From Mycobacterium sherrisii (GTDB lineage Bacteria > Actinomycetota > Actinomycetes > Mycobacteriales > Mycobacteriaceae), in the NCBI RefSeq assembly GCF_002102355.1, contig NZ_LQPT01000019.1, positions 1 to 64,000 of the forward strand: a DNA stretch of 64,000 nucleotides, given 5' to 3'. This document shows positions 7,711 to 20,590 of this stretch, piece after piece (position 1 is the stretch's first letter; each line of letters begins with the position of its first letter). The notes below the pieces were generated by a model that worked only from the letters and a program-made list of their open reading frames with translations, was not told the origin of the DNA and made no database searches. The position numbers and the translations under genes were made by a program.

Positions 7711-10286
7711 TGGTTGACGTGAGCGACGTCAACCGCGGGGACTCCCACCCCAAGCGCGGGGAGCTGCGCATCTACCTGGGTGCGGCTCCGGGCGTGGGCA
7801 AGACGTTCGCGATGTTGGGCGAAGCCCACCGGCGCTTGGAGCGCGGCGCCGATCTGGTGGCCGCCGTCGTCGAGACCCACGGCCGCCGCAAGACCGCGGA
7901 GCTGCTGGAAGGCATCGAGATCATCCCGCCGCGCTACATTCACTACCGCGGCAGCAGCTTCCCCGAGCTCGACGTGCCGGCCGTGCTGGCTCGGCGCCCG
8001 CAAGTGGTGCTGGTCGACGAACTCGCCCACACCAACTCACCGGGCAGCAAGAACCGGAAACGCTGGCAGGACGTCGAGGAGTTGCTCGACGCGGGGATCG
8101 CCGTGATCTCCACGGTCAACATCCAGCACCTGGAAAGCCTCAACGACGTCGTCGCCCAGATCACCGGGATCGAGCAGAAGGAGACGATGCCGGATTCCAT
8201 TGTGCGGCAGGCTTCGCAGGTCGAGCTGATCGACATCACTCCGGAAGCGTTGCGGCGCAGACTATCTCACGGCAACGTCTACGCCCCGGAACGGATCGAC
8301 GCCGCGCTGTCGAACTACTTTCGGCGCGGGAACCTCACCGCGTTGCGCGAATTGGCGCTGTTGTGGCTGGCCGACCAGGTGGACACCGCGCTGGCCAAAT
8401 ACCGCGCCGAGAACAAGATCACCGATATGTGGGAGGCGCGCGAACGCGTCGCGGTCGCGGTGACCGGGGGCCCCGAATCCGAGACGCTGGTGCGGCGCGC
8501 CTCGCGGATCGCGTCGAAGTCGAGCGCCGAACTGATGGTGGTGCACGTGATCCGGGGCGACGGCCTGGCCGGGCTGTCGGAAGCCCGGATGAGCAAGATC
8601 CGCGAGTTGGCGAACAGCCTGGATGCGTCGCTGCACACCGTCGTCGGCGACGACGTACCCACGGCGCTCTTGGATTTCGCCCGGGAGATCAACGCCACCC
8701 AGTTGGTGATCGGCAGCTCGCGGCGGTCCCGGTGGTCGCGGCTGTTCGAGGAGTGCATCGGCCCGACCATCGTGGGGCGCTCCGGCAAGATCGACGTGCA
8801 CATCGTCACGCACGAAGAATCGCAACACGGCTTCCGGCTGGCGTCCCTGGCGCCGCGCGATCGCCGCATCGCCTCCTGGCTGGCGGCCTGCATCGTCCCG
8901 TCGGCCGTCTGCGCGATCACGGTGACCAAGCTGGACCCGTATCTGGACACCGGCGGCGAGAGCGCACTGTTCTTCGTCGGTGTCCTCGCGGTGGGCCTGC
9001 TGGGAGGTGTTGCGCCGGCCGCTCTTTCGGCGGTGCTGTCCGGGCTGCTGCTGAACTACTACCTGATCGCCCCGCGCCACAGCTTCACCATCGCCGAACC
9101 CAGCAGTGCCATCACCCAATTGGTGCTGCTGCTGATTGCGGTGGCGGTCGCCGTGTTGGTCGACTTCGCCGCCAAACGTGCCCGGGAGGCCCGGCTGGCC
9201 GCCCAGGAGGCGGAACTGCTCACGCTGTTCGCGGGCTCGGTGCTGCGCGGCGCCGACCTCGAAACGCTGCTCGAACGAGTGCGCGAGACCTACTCGCAGC
9301 GGGCGGTCAGCATGCTGCGCGAGCCCGGTGACGAAGATCGCGCCGCCGGTAAAAAACCGTACATCGTGGCATGTATCGGCAAAGACCCTTGTGTCGCAGT
9401 CGATTCCGCCGACACCGCGATCGAGGTCGGCGACGACGAGTTTTGGATGCTGATGGCGGGCCGCAAGCTGTCCGCCCGCGAACGCCGGGTGCTCAGCGCG
9501 GTGGCCAAGCAGGCCGCGGGCCTGATTCGGCAGCGCGAGCTGATCGAGGAGGCCAGCCGGACCGAGGCCATCGTGCGCGCCGACGAACTGCGACGCTCGC
9601 TGCTCTCGGCGGTCAGCCACGACCTGCGCACCCCGCTGGCGGCCGCCAAGGTGGCGGTGTCGAGTCTGCGGGCCGAAGACGTCGCGTTCTCCCCCACCGA
9701 CACCGCGGAATTGCTGGCCACCGTCGAGGAGTCGATCGACCAGCTGACCGCGCTGGTCGGCAACCTGCTCGACTCGTCGCGGCTGGCCGCCGGCGTGGTG
9801 CGCCCCGATCTGCGCCGGGTGTATCTGGAAGAGACGGTACAACGCGCACTGGTCAGCGTCGGCAAGGGCGCCACCGGCTTCTACCGCTCCGCGATCGACC
9901 GGGTCAAGGTCGACGTGGGCGATGCGGTGGCGATGGCCGACGCCGGGCTCCTGGAGCGGGTCCTGGCCAACCTGATCGACAATGCGTTGCGCTACGCACC
10001 CAATTGCGTGGTGCGGGTCAATGCGGGCCGGGTCGGTGACCGGGTGTTGATCAACGTCATCGACGAGGGTCCGGGCATCCCGCACGGCGGCGAGGATCAG
10101 TTGTTCGAACCGTTTCAGCGGCTGGGCGATCACGACAACACCACCGGTGTGGGGCTGGGCATGCCGGTCGCGCGCGGGTTTGTCGAGGCGATGGGGGGCA
10201 GCATTCAGGCGGGCGATACGCCGGGGGGTGGGCTCACCGTCGTCGTAGACTTGGCCGCACCGACGCAACCGATTGGTAGTCAATGA
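7707..10286 (+). CDS. kdpD: Osmosensitive K+ sensor histidine kinase KdpD
   Basis: Sensor of potassium limitation or turgor that phosphorylates KdpE. Domains in order: the KdpD N-terminal domain with Walker A GAAPGVGKT and VDELAHTNSPGS (about residues 15-225), a universal-stress-type domain (about 245-365), four closely spaced transmembrane helices (about 390-490), a GAF-like region, the HisKA helix with His638 in SAVSHDLRTP, and the ATPase domain ending with GVGLGMPVARGF. The ATG at 7707 overlaps the kdpC stop as ATGA. ATG 7710 and GTG 7719 are alternatives. Length is about 859 residues, typical of the family. Confidence 0.93.
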   Translation: MMVDVSDVNRGDSHPKRGELRIYLGAAPGVGKTFAMLGEAHRRLERGADLVAAVVETHGRRKTAELLEGIEIIPPRYIHYRGSSFPELDVPAVLARRPQVVLVDELAHTNSPGSKNRKRWQDVEELLDAGIAVISTVNIQHLESLNDVVAQITGIEQKETMPDSIVRQASQVELIDITPEALRRRLSHGNVYAPERIDAALSNYFRRGNLTALRELALLWLADQVDTALAKYRAENKITDMWEARERVAVAVTGGPESETLVRRASRIASKSSAELMVVHVIRGDGLAGLSEARMSKIRELANSLDASLHTVVGDDVPTALLDFAREINATQLVIGSSRRSRWSRLFEECIGPTIVGRSGKIDVHIVTHEESQHGFRLASLAPRDRRIASWLAACIVPSAVCAITVTKLDPYLDTGGESALFFVGVLAVGLLGGVAPAALSAVLSGLLLNYYLIAPRHSFTIAEPSSAITQLVLLLIAVAVAVLVDFAAKRAREARLAAQEAELLTLFAGSVLRGADLETLLERVRETYSQRAVSMLREPGDEDRAAGKKPYIVACIGKDPCVAVDSADTAIEVGDDEFWMLMAGRKLSARERRVLSAVAKQAAGLIRQRELIEEASRTEAIVRADELRRSLLSAVSHDLRTPLAAAKVAVSSLRAEDVAFSPTDTAELLATVEESIDQLTALVGNLLDSSRLAAGVVRPDLRRVYLEETVQRALVSVGKGATGFYRSAIDRVKVDVGDAVAMADAGLLERVLANLIDNALRYAPNCVVRVNAGRVGDRVLINVIDEGPGIPHGGEDQLFEPFQRLGDHDNTTGVGLGMPVARGFVEAMGGSIQAGDTPGGGLTVVVDLAAPTQPIGSQ

Positions 10287-10963
10287 CTCGCGTGTTGGTG
10301 ATCGACGACGAGCCGCAGATCCTGCGCGCGTTGCGGATCAACCTGTCGGTGCGCGGCTACGAGGTCGTCACCGCGGCGACCGGTGCCGGGGCGCTGCGGG
10401 CCGCCGCCGAACACAAACCCGACGTGGTGATCCTGGATCTGGGCCTGCCCGACATCTCCGGCATCGAGGTCCTCGGCGGCCTGCGCGGCTGGTTGACCGC
10501 GCCGGTGATCGTGCTGTCGGCGCGGACCGACTCCTCGGACAAGGTCGAGGCGCTGGACGCCGGAGCCGACGACTACGTCACCAAACCCTTTGGTATGGAC
10601 GAGTTTCTGGCACGGTTGCGAGCAGCGGTCCGGCGTAACGCCGCAGCGTCGGAGATCGACGAGCCGGTGGTCGAGACCGACTCGTTCACCGTCGACCTGG
10701 CCGCCAAGAAGGTCACCAAGAACGGCAAAGAGGTACACCTCACGCCGACCGAATGGGGCATGCTGGAGGTGTTGGCACGCAATCGCGGCAAGCTGGTGGG
10801 CCGCGAGGAACTACTCAAGGAAGTGTGGGGGCCGGCATACGCCACCGAAACCCATTACCTGCGTGTGTACCTCGCGCAACTACGGCGCAAATTGGAAGAC
10901 GATCCGTCCCATCCCAAGCACTTGGTGACCGAGTCGGGTATGGGCTACCGATTCGAAGTCTGA
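10283..10963 (+). CDS. kdpE: Response regulator KdpE
   Basis: OmpR-family regulator that activates the kdp operon when phosphorylated by KdpD. The receiver domain has phospho-acceptor Asp52 in VVILDLGLPD and VTKPFG. The winged-helix domain ends in LVTESGMGYRF. It has 226 residues and starts with an ATGA overlap on kdpD. Here it is the last gene of the kdpFABCDE run and is convergent with ppx2. A 91-bp dyad element fills the junction. Confidence 0.94.
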   Translation: MTRVLVIDDEPQILRALRINLSVRGYEVVTAATGAGALRAAAEHKPDVVILDLGLPDISGIEVLGGLRGWLTAPVIVLSARTDSSDKVEALDAGADDYVTKPFGMDEFLARLRAAVRRNAAASEIDEPVVETDSFTVDLAAKKVTKNGKEVHLTPTEWGMLEVLARNRGKLVGREELLKEVWGPAYATETHYLRVYLAQLRRKLEDDPSHPKHLVTESGMGYRFEV

Positions 10964-11054
10964 GTGTGCGCTGACGGTTTTGGGCGTGCACGGCGGGCGC
11001 CGACGCGCCGGGCGGGGCGGCCGCCACCGCACACCGAAAGCCGGGAATGCACAC
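10964..11054. repeat. 91-bp dyad element, copy A (kdpE/ppx2 convergent junction)
   Basis: The element begins GTGTGCG and ends GCACAC, with imperfectly complementary ends (GTGTGC...GCACAC and an inner ...CCGCACACCGAAA). A second element of exactly 91 bp, with 24 of 27 identical bases over its right end, lies at 29162-29252. Both fill the space between convergent genes. It could act as a bidirectional terminator or be a small dispersed repeat. Confidence 0.6.
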
Positions 11055-11075
11055 CCTAACCGGCCGGCCGGCGCG

Positions 11076-12023
11076 TCAGGGCGAGGTGACCGACAACACG
11101 ATGCCGTCGAGGATGTCGTGCTCGCTGACCGTCAACTCATCGATGCCGGCCCGGGCGCGCAATTCGCGCGCCAACTCCTGGACCACGATCGCGCCGCCGC
11201 CGATCACGTCCGCCCGGCCCTCGTGCATCGGCGACAGCGCCGCCCGCTGCGCCCGGGTCATACCGATCAGCCGTTCGCACACCGCCGCCAGATCGGCCCC
11301 GCTCACCCGCGAAAGATGAATGGCGGCAGGGTCATACGCCGTCATATTGTGCGCCAGCGCCGACAGCGTGGTCATCGTGCCGGCCAATCCCACCCAGGTT
11401 CGGGCCTGTTCGACGGGCACGGCCTGCAGCGCGGGGCCGAGCCGGTCGCGGACGAACTGCCGCGCCGCCTGAACCTGCGCCGGGGTGGGCGGATCGTCAT
11501 GCAGGCAGCGCTCGGTCAACCGGACACAGCCGATGTCGGCCGAGTAACTCGCCACGACCTCATCGGATCCGAGCACAATCTCGGTGGATCCGCCGCCCAG
11601 GTCGACGACCACGAAAGGCCCTCGGGCACTATCCAATTCACCGACCGCCCCGCGAAACGACAACGCCGCCTCTTCGACCCCGGTGATCACCTCGGCCACC
11701 GCGCCGGGCAGCACGCCACCCAGCACCTCACCCGTCATCGCGAAGAACTCGTCGCGGTTGCCGACGTCGCGGGCGGCGGACGTGGCGACCATCCGCACCC
11801 GCTGCACACCATGGGTTTTCATCAGCTCCGCGTAGTCGGCCAGCGCGACCCTGGTCCGCTCGATCGCCTCCGGCGCGAACTGCCCGGTGGCGTCGACGCC
11901 CTGACCCAGCCGCACGATCCGAGTCTCGCGGTGCACGTCGCGTAGCTTGCCATTCGAGACGTCGGCGATCAGCAGCCGAATCGAGTTGGTACCACAGTCC
12001 ACACCCGCAGCCCTCAACGCCAT
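11076..12023 (-). CDS. ppx2: Ppx/GppA-family exopolyphosphatase (PPX2)
   Basis: Member of the ASKHA-fold Ppx/GppA phosphatases, which hydrolyse inorganic polyphosphate or pppGpp. The N-terminal nucleotide loop GVDCGTNSIRLLIAD and the second phosphate loop VVDLGGGSTEI are present. It has 315 residues, the short two-domain form of M. tuberculosis Rv1026. Its start overlaps the end of the upstream DUF501 gene by 10 nt, as part of the ftsB-like/DUF501/ppx2 cluster downstream of eno. Activity on polyphosphate rather than pppGpp is assumed from the orthologue. Confidence 0.88.
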   Translation of the reverse strand: MALRAAGVDCGTNSIRLLIADVSNGKLRDVHRETRIVRLGQGVDATGQFAPEAIERTRVALADYAELMKTHGVQRVRMVATSAARDVGNRDEFFAMTGEVLGGVLPGAVAEVITGVEEAALSFRGAVGELDSARGPFVVVDLGGGSTEIVLGSDEVVASYSADIGCVRLTERCLHDDPPTPAQVQAARQFVRDRLGPALQAVPVEQARTWVGLAGTMTTLSALAHNMTAYDPAAIHLSRVSGADLAAVCERLIGMTRAQRAALSPMHEGRADVIGGGAIVVQELARELRARAGIDELTVSEHDILDGIVLSVTSP

Positions 12024-12505
12024 GTTTCACCGTCCAGGACCCCGGCCATGGCCGACTCGGCGGCCAACAGCGCCAGTGCCTCGTCACCCAACGGGTTGAC
12101 CCCGGGCCCCTTGGCCAGCGAATGCGCGATCAACACATGCAGGCACTTGACGCGATCCGGCATGCCCCCACCGGAAAATGTCGTCCCGAGCGGCTCGATC
12201 GCATCACGCTCCGCGAGATATGACTCGTGTGCGCGCCGATACGCGGTGGCCAGCTCGGGGTCGGCGTGCAAGCGCTGAGTCATCTCCCGCATCAGCCCCG
12301 TCGTTTCCAGCCGGCTCGCCGCGGCGGTCAGCGCCGGATGCGTCAGGTAATACAACGTCGGAAAAGGAGTTCCGTCAGGCAATTTCGGCGCGGTCTTCAC
12401 CACGCCGGGCTCACCGTTGGGACAACGGTAGGCAATCTCGAGCACACCGCGCGGTTCGCGTCCCAGCTGGCGCGCCACGGCCTCCAGGTCGGCACGATCA
12501 ACCAC
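12014..12505 (-). CDS. DUF501 family protein (Rv1025-like)
   Basis: Conserved actinobacterial protein of unknown function. The conserved patches IAYRCPNGEPGVVKTAPKLP, PFPTLYYLTHP and MPDRVKCLHVLIAHSLAKG identify DUF501. The GTG at 12505 (VVDRADLEAVARQLGREPRG) is preferred, giving 163 residues, because it matches where the M. tuberculosis protein begins and overlaps the upstream gene by only 8 nt. An ATG at 12529 would add eight residues. It is sandwiched between the FtsB-like gene and ppx2 with overlaps on both sides, so the three are co-translated. Confidence 0.87.
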   Translation of the reverse strand: MVDRADLEAVARQLGREPRGVLEIAYRCPNGEPGVVKTAPKLPDGTPFPTLYYLTHPALTAAASRLETTGLMREMTQRLHADPELATAYRRAHESYLAERDAIEPLGTTFSGGGMPDRVKCLHVLIAHSLAKGPGVNPLGDEALALLAAESAMAGVLDGETWR

Positions 12506-13181
12506 CGGGCGTCGGGGGCCTCGGTGCATCCGGCGGTGCGGGGCCGGCCGGTGGCAGGTGCGGGGTGTCGGCGATGGTGTGCCACAACGACGAATACCAC
12601 GGGCCGTTGCCCGCGGGCTTGGACGTCTCGTCTCCGGGCTGGGCCGGCACCGCCGCGGTCGGCGGAAGTTGCACCTGGAACGGCGTGTCGCCCGGCATCA
12701 CGAAACCCAACCGCTCCCGGGCCTGGGCCGCGATGTACGCCGGGTCGGCGAGCTTGATCTTCTTCTGCTCGAGATCGGCGATCTGACGCCGCAATGCCGC
12801 CTCGCTGGCGGACAATTGAGCCATTTCGGTGCGCTGGGCGAAGTACGTGCGGACCGGACCGGCGATGGTCAACGTCAGCACGCAGACCACCCCGGCCAGC
12901 ACCGCCGCACGCCGGGCGGTGAATCCCAGCCGCTGCTCGGATCGCTGCTCGAGCGACTCGGTGATCTGCCGCTTGATGGGCTCGACGATGTGCTCGGCGG
13001 TGCTCCGAGCCGTCGAGGCGTTGTGCCCCTTCGCCGACCGCGACGACGGCTTCGGGGACGCCTTGGAGGCCGGCTTGGCCGAGGGTTTGGCGGCCCGACC
13101 GCGCCGGACCGAATCACCCGCTTTCCCCGGTCGTGCTGCCGGGGAGCGGCGCTTCGGATCCGGCCGTTTCGCGTCGGGCAT
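12498..13181 (-). CDS. FtsB/DivIC-like septum protein (Rv1024-like)
   Basis: Bitopic membrane protein of the divisome. The N-terminal about 80 residues are Lys/Ala/Ser/Pro-rich and cytoplasmic. One membrane helix follows (VLAGVVCVLTLTIAGPVRTY, about 90-110), then a coiled coil (AQLSASEAALRRQIADLEQK) and the conserved KLADPAYIAAQARERLGFVM stretch of FtsB/DivIC. A Pro-rich tail closes the 227-residue protein. In related bacteria FtsB works with FtsL and FtsQ in septal wall synthesis. It lies 35 bp downstream of eno, the usual eno-ftsB arrangement. Confidence 0.88.
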   Translation of the reverse strand: MPDAKRPDPKRRSPAARPGKAGDSVRRGRAAKPSAKPASKASPKPSSRSAKGHNASTARSTAEHIVEPIKRQITESLEQRSEQRLGFTARRAAVLAGVVCVLTLTIAGPVRTYFAQRTEMAQLSASEAALRRQIADLEQKKIKLADPAYIAAQARERLGFVMPGDTPFQVQLPPTAAVPAQPGDETSKPAGNGPWYSSLWHTIADTPHLPPAGPAPPDAPRPPTPGG

Positions 13182-13216
13182 GTCGGCGCTAGCCGCGTTT
13201 CCTGTTGACGGCCAAA

Positions 13217-14560
<1,344 letters not shown>

Positions 14561-14594
14561 CTAAAGCCTAAAGCCTGGGACCGCAACCATCCTT

Positions 14595-15329
14595 CTACAG
14601 CGGGTGGCCGGCCGCGTAAGCGGTGGCCCAGTCCCGCACCGCGCGGGCGTACACGCCGGAATTGTTGTATGCCCGCAGCGCGGTCACCCATCCCCGTGGA
14701 GTAGCGAGATCCTTTCCGCGCCAACATAAATAACCCGCGGCCGCGAGGGCCGCGTCGTCGATGTTGTCCGGGCTGACCCGGCCGTCGTTGTGGGCGTCGA
14801 CCCCGTACAACCGCCAGGTCTCCGGAATGAACTGCATCGGTCCCATGGCGCGGGCGATCGCGGGCCCGCTGTCGGTGCTGCTCTCGTCGGCGTCGACGAT
14901 GCGCAGGTTGCCGCCGGTGCCGTCGAGCTGGACACCGCGGATGGGTGGGCTGACATCCCCATTCGGCGACAGCGTCGCACCCCGGTAGGTGCCGTGGTGG
15001 CTTTCCACCTGGCCGATGCCGGCCAGCGTGGTCCAGGCGATATGGCACTTCGGGTTTTCGACCTCGGCGACCCGGGCCGCATATGCGTAGGCCTCCAGCG
15101 CGATGAGCGGGATTTCCAGGGCCGCAGCCCGCGGGACTGCCCACGCGCGCAACTGGTCCGCGGGCCGGCCGCTGGCGTGGGTATCGACCGGGGGCACCGG
15201 ATCCCCGAAGGGGGGCGGCACGCCCGCGGGGATGAACAGGCTGAGCTGCCAGGTGCAACTGGAGGCCATCAGCATGGCGGTCGCCCCGATCACGGCGGAT
15301 GCGCGCAACCAACGCCTCGGCGACACCAT
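14595..15329 (-). CDS. lpqU: Lipoprotein LpqU, lytic-transglycosylase family
   Basis: Exported lipoprotein with a peptidoglycan-cleaving fold. The signal peptide ends in a lipobox-like MASSC (Cys24). The SLT-like domain has the catalytic Glu in GIGQVESHHGTYRG and the GPMQFIPETWRLYG motif, followed by AALAAAGYLCW. It has 244 residues. It probably trims peptidoglycan during growth or division, close to the FtsB-like gene. The substrate role is inferred from the family. Confidence 0.88.
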   Translation of the reverse strand: MVSPRRWLRASAVIGATAMLMASSCTWQLSLFIPAGVPPPFGDPVPPVDTHASGRPADQLRAWAVPRAAALEIPLIALEAYAYAARVAEVENPKCHIAWTTLAGIGQVESHHGTYRGATLSPNGDVSPPIRGVQLDGTGGNLRIVDADESSTDSGPAIARAMGPMQFIPETWRLYGVDAHNDGRVSPDNIDDAALAAAGYLCWRGKDLATPRGWVTALRAYNNSGVYARAVRDWATAYAAGHPL

Positions 15330-15648
15330 GCTCCCCTTAACTTCCCCTACACCAACGTCACCCGATAATTATCGTCCCACGAGCCGGGGACGGGACCGGT
15401 TTCTTTTAGCCGGCAAGCCCGCTTCCCGTCACATTATGCGTTAGCTGACAACGATCGTGGCTAGCAAACCACGGCCGCTGCCGGTCACCGGATTTCCCAA
15501 TTCAGAAGCCACATCATCCTCAGACCGTGCCGCACAACGGCAAACACCGAGCGAATCGCTGCCCGACAATCCTGTGAAGGTGCTCGGATTTCGCGTCAGT
15601 CGCGACTGCGGGCTTCTTTGGCGTCTTTGCCGGGTCGGTTGGACGTGT
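15330..15648. other. Intergenic region between mazG and lpqU
   Basis: About 320 bp with no convincing gene in any frame. It is AT-richer near 15365-15440 (ATAATTATCG and ACATTATGCGTTAG) and should hold the lpqU promoter and leader, read on the minus strand. I could not choose a start site, and saw no recognisable riboswitch or repeat. Confidence 0.5.
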
Positions 15649-16710
15649 CTATTCCGCCGCATCGTCGGCCAACTCGGCCTGCTCGGGTGGCTCGTCGGCA
15701 TTCCCATCGGCCTTGCCATCGGCCTGGCCCCCGGTCAAGGCGGTCTCGGGGGGCTCGCCCGCCGCCGCGTCGCCGTGGGCCGCGGCGGGCCAGTGCTGCC
15801 GCCACTCCTGCTCGGTGACCGCGCCCAGCGGCACCACGTCGAACTCTTCCGGAACGCTGTCCCCGCGCCGGGTCGCGGCAATCGACCGTTCGACCGCGCG
15901 AACGGTGTCCACGAACTCCAAAACGGCCGTGCGGAGGGAACTTTCCGCGTCGACGTCGGTCAACAGCGAAATCGAGGTGATCTCATTGGGAATCAGGTCG
16001 GCGGGCAGGCCGGCCGCACCGGCTCGCTGAATCACCTTCTGCGCCAACGCCAGCGCGGGCTGTCCGGTGTGCACGTCATCCATCACCGAGGTTCGGGGCT
16101 TCTCGGCCACCTTGCGCTGCTCCCACTGCGCCAACTGCTCTTCGAGTGAAATCGTTTGGCCGGCAAGCACTCCCGGCACCCGATTGCCCAGCTTTCGCAT
16201 CAATGTGGTGGCCACGGCGTCGATGTCGAACGGCGACTGCGGCGCCTCCTCGGCGATTCGGGCGTGAAACAGCACCTGTAGCAAGACGTCGCCCAGCTCT
16301 TCGCGCAGCTGGTCGGCGTTGCCGCTGCGGACCGCATCCAGCAGCTCGTAGGTCTCCTCGAGCAAATACCGGCGCAGCGAGTCGTGGGTCTGCTCGCTTT
16401 CCCACGGCCCGGCGGTGCGCAGTTTGTCCATCATGGCGACGGCGTCGACGAGTCGTTCCCCGCGAGGGGTTTCCGGCGCGGAAATCAGCCGCGCCCCGGC
16501 CGCCAACCGGGCGGCGACGGCGGGGTGGTCGGGATCCGACGACAGCAGCACCGGGGCGTCCTCGCCGGTGTCCACCGGTCGGGCGGACGACAGCGACCAG
16601 GGCACCGCGACCGGCATCTCTTCGGTGTACTGGACCTCGCCGGTGAGGTGCTCGACCGCTTCGACGGGCACCAGCGACGGGCGGCGGGGGTCGAACAACA
16701 CGACTATCAC
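15649..16710 (-). CDS. mazG: Nucleoside triphosphate pyrophosphohydrolase MazG
   Basis: Hydrolyses NTPs and dNTPs to monophosphates, removing oxidised nucleotides. The MazG helical domain (about residues 90-190) has the Mg-binding motif pattern LLEETYELLDA and EELGDVLLQVLFHARIA. The 353-residue protein is longer than the M. tuberculosis form (about 325) because of an acidic Ala/Glu/Asp-rich tail of about 45 residues that looks disordered. It starts 48 bp after the mfd stop on the same strand and is probably co-transcribed with it. Confidence 0.9.
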   Translation of the reverse strand: MIVVLFDPRRPSLVPVEAVEHLTGEVQYTEEMPVAVPWSLSSARPVDTGEDAPVLLSSDPDHPAVAARLAAGARLISAPETPRGERLVDAVAMMDKLRTAGPWESEQTHDSLRRYLLEETYELLDAVRSGNADQLREELGDVLLQVLFHARIAEEAPQSPFDIDAVATTLMRKLGNRVPGVLAGQTISLEEQLAQWEQRKVAEKPRTSVMDDVHTGQPALALAQKVIQRAGAAGLPADLIPNEITSISLLTDVDAESSLRTAVLEFVDTVRAVERSIAATRRGDSVPEEFDVVPLGAVTEQEWRQHWPAAAHGDAAAGEPPETALTGGQADGKADGNADEPPEQAELADDAAE

Positions 16711-16758
16711 TGGCGCCGTTCTCCTCCCTTGTCACCGCGCGAGCCCATGACCCGACCT

Positions 16759-20460
<3,702 letters not shown>

Positions 20461-20590
20461 GATGCACCCATTCTAGGTGGCCTGCTAGATCGCCGAGGAA
20501 TCCGCAGAACGACGTCAAGAATGCGCCGGGGGGCGTCAAGGGATCGTAAGGAACGGGTCACGGGGGGTCGACCGGGCGCACTTTGAACTC

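Noticed and set aside
8262-10283. A 673-codon open frame antisense to kdpD
   Set aside because: A complement of KdpD codon bias, with His/Arg/Gln-rich low-complexity translation and no family motif.
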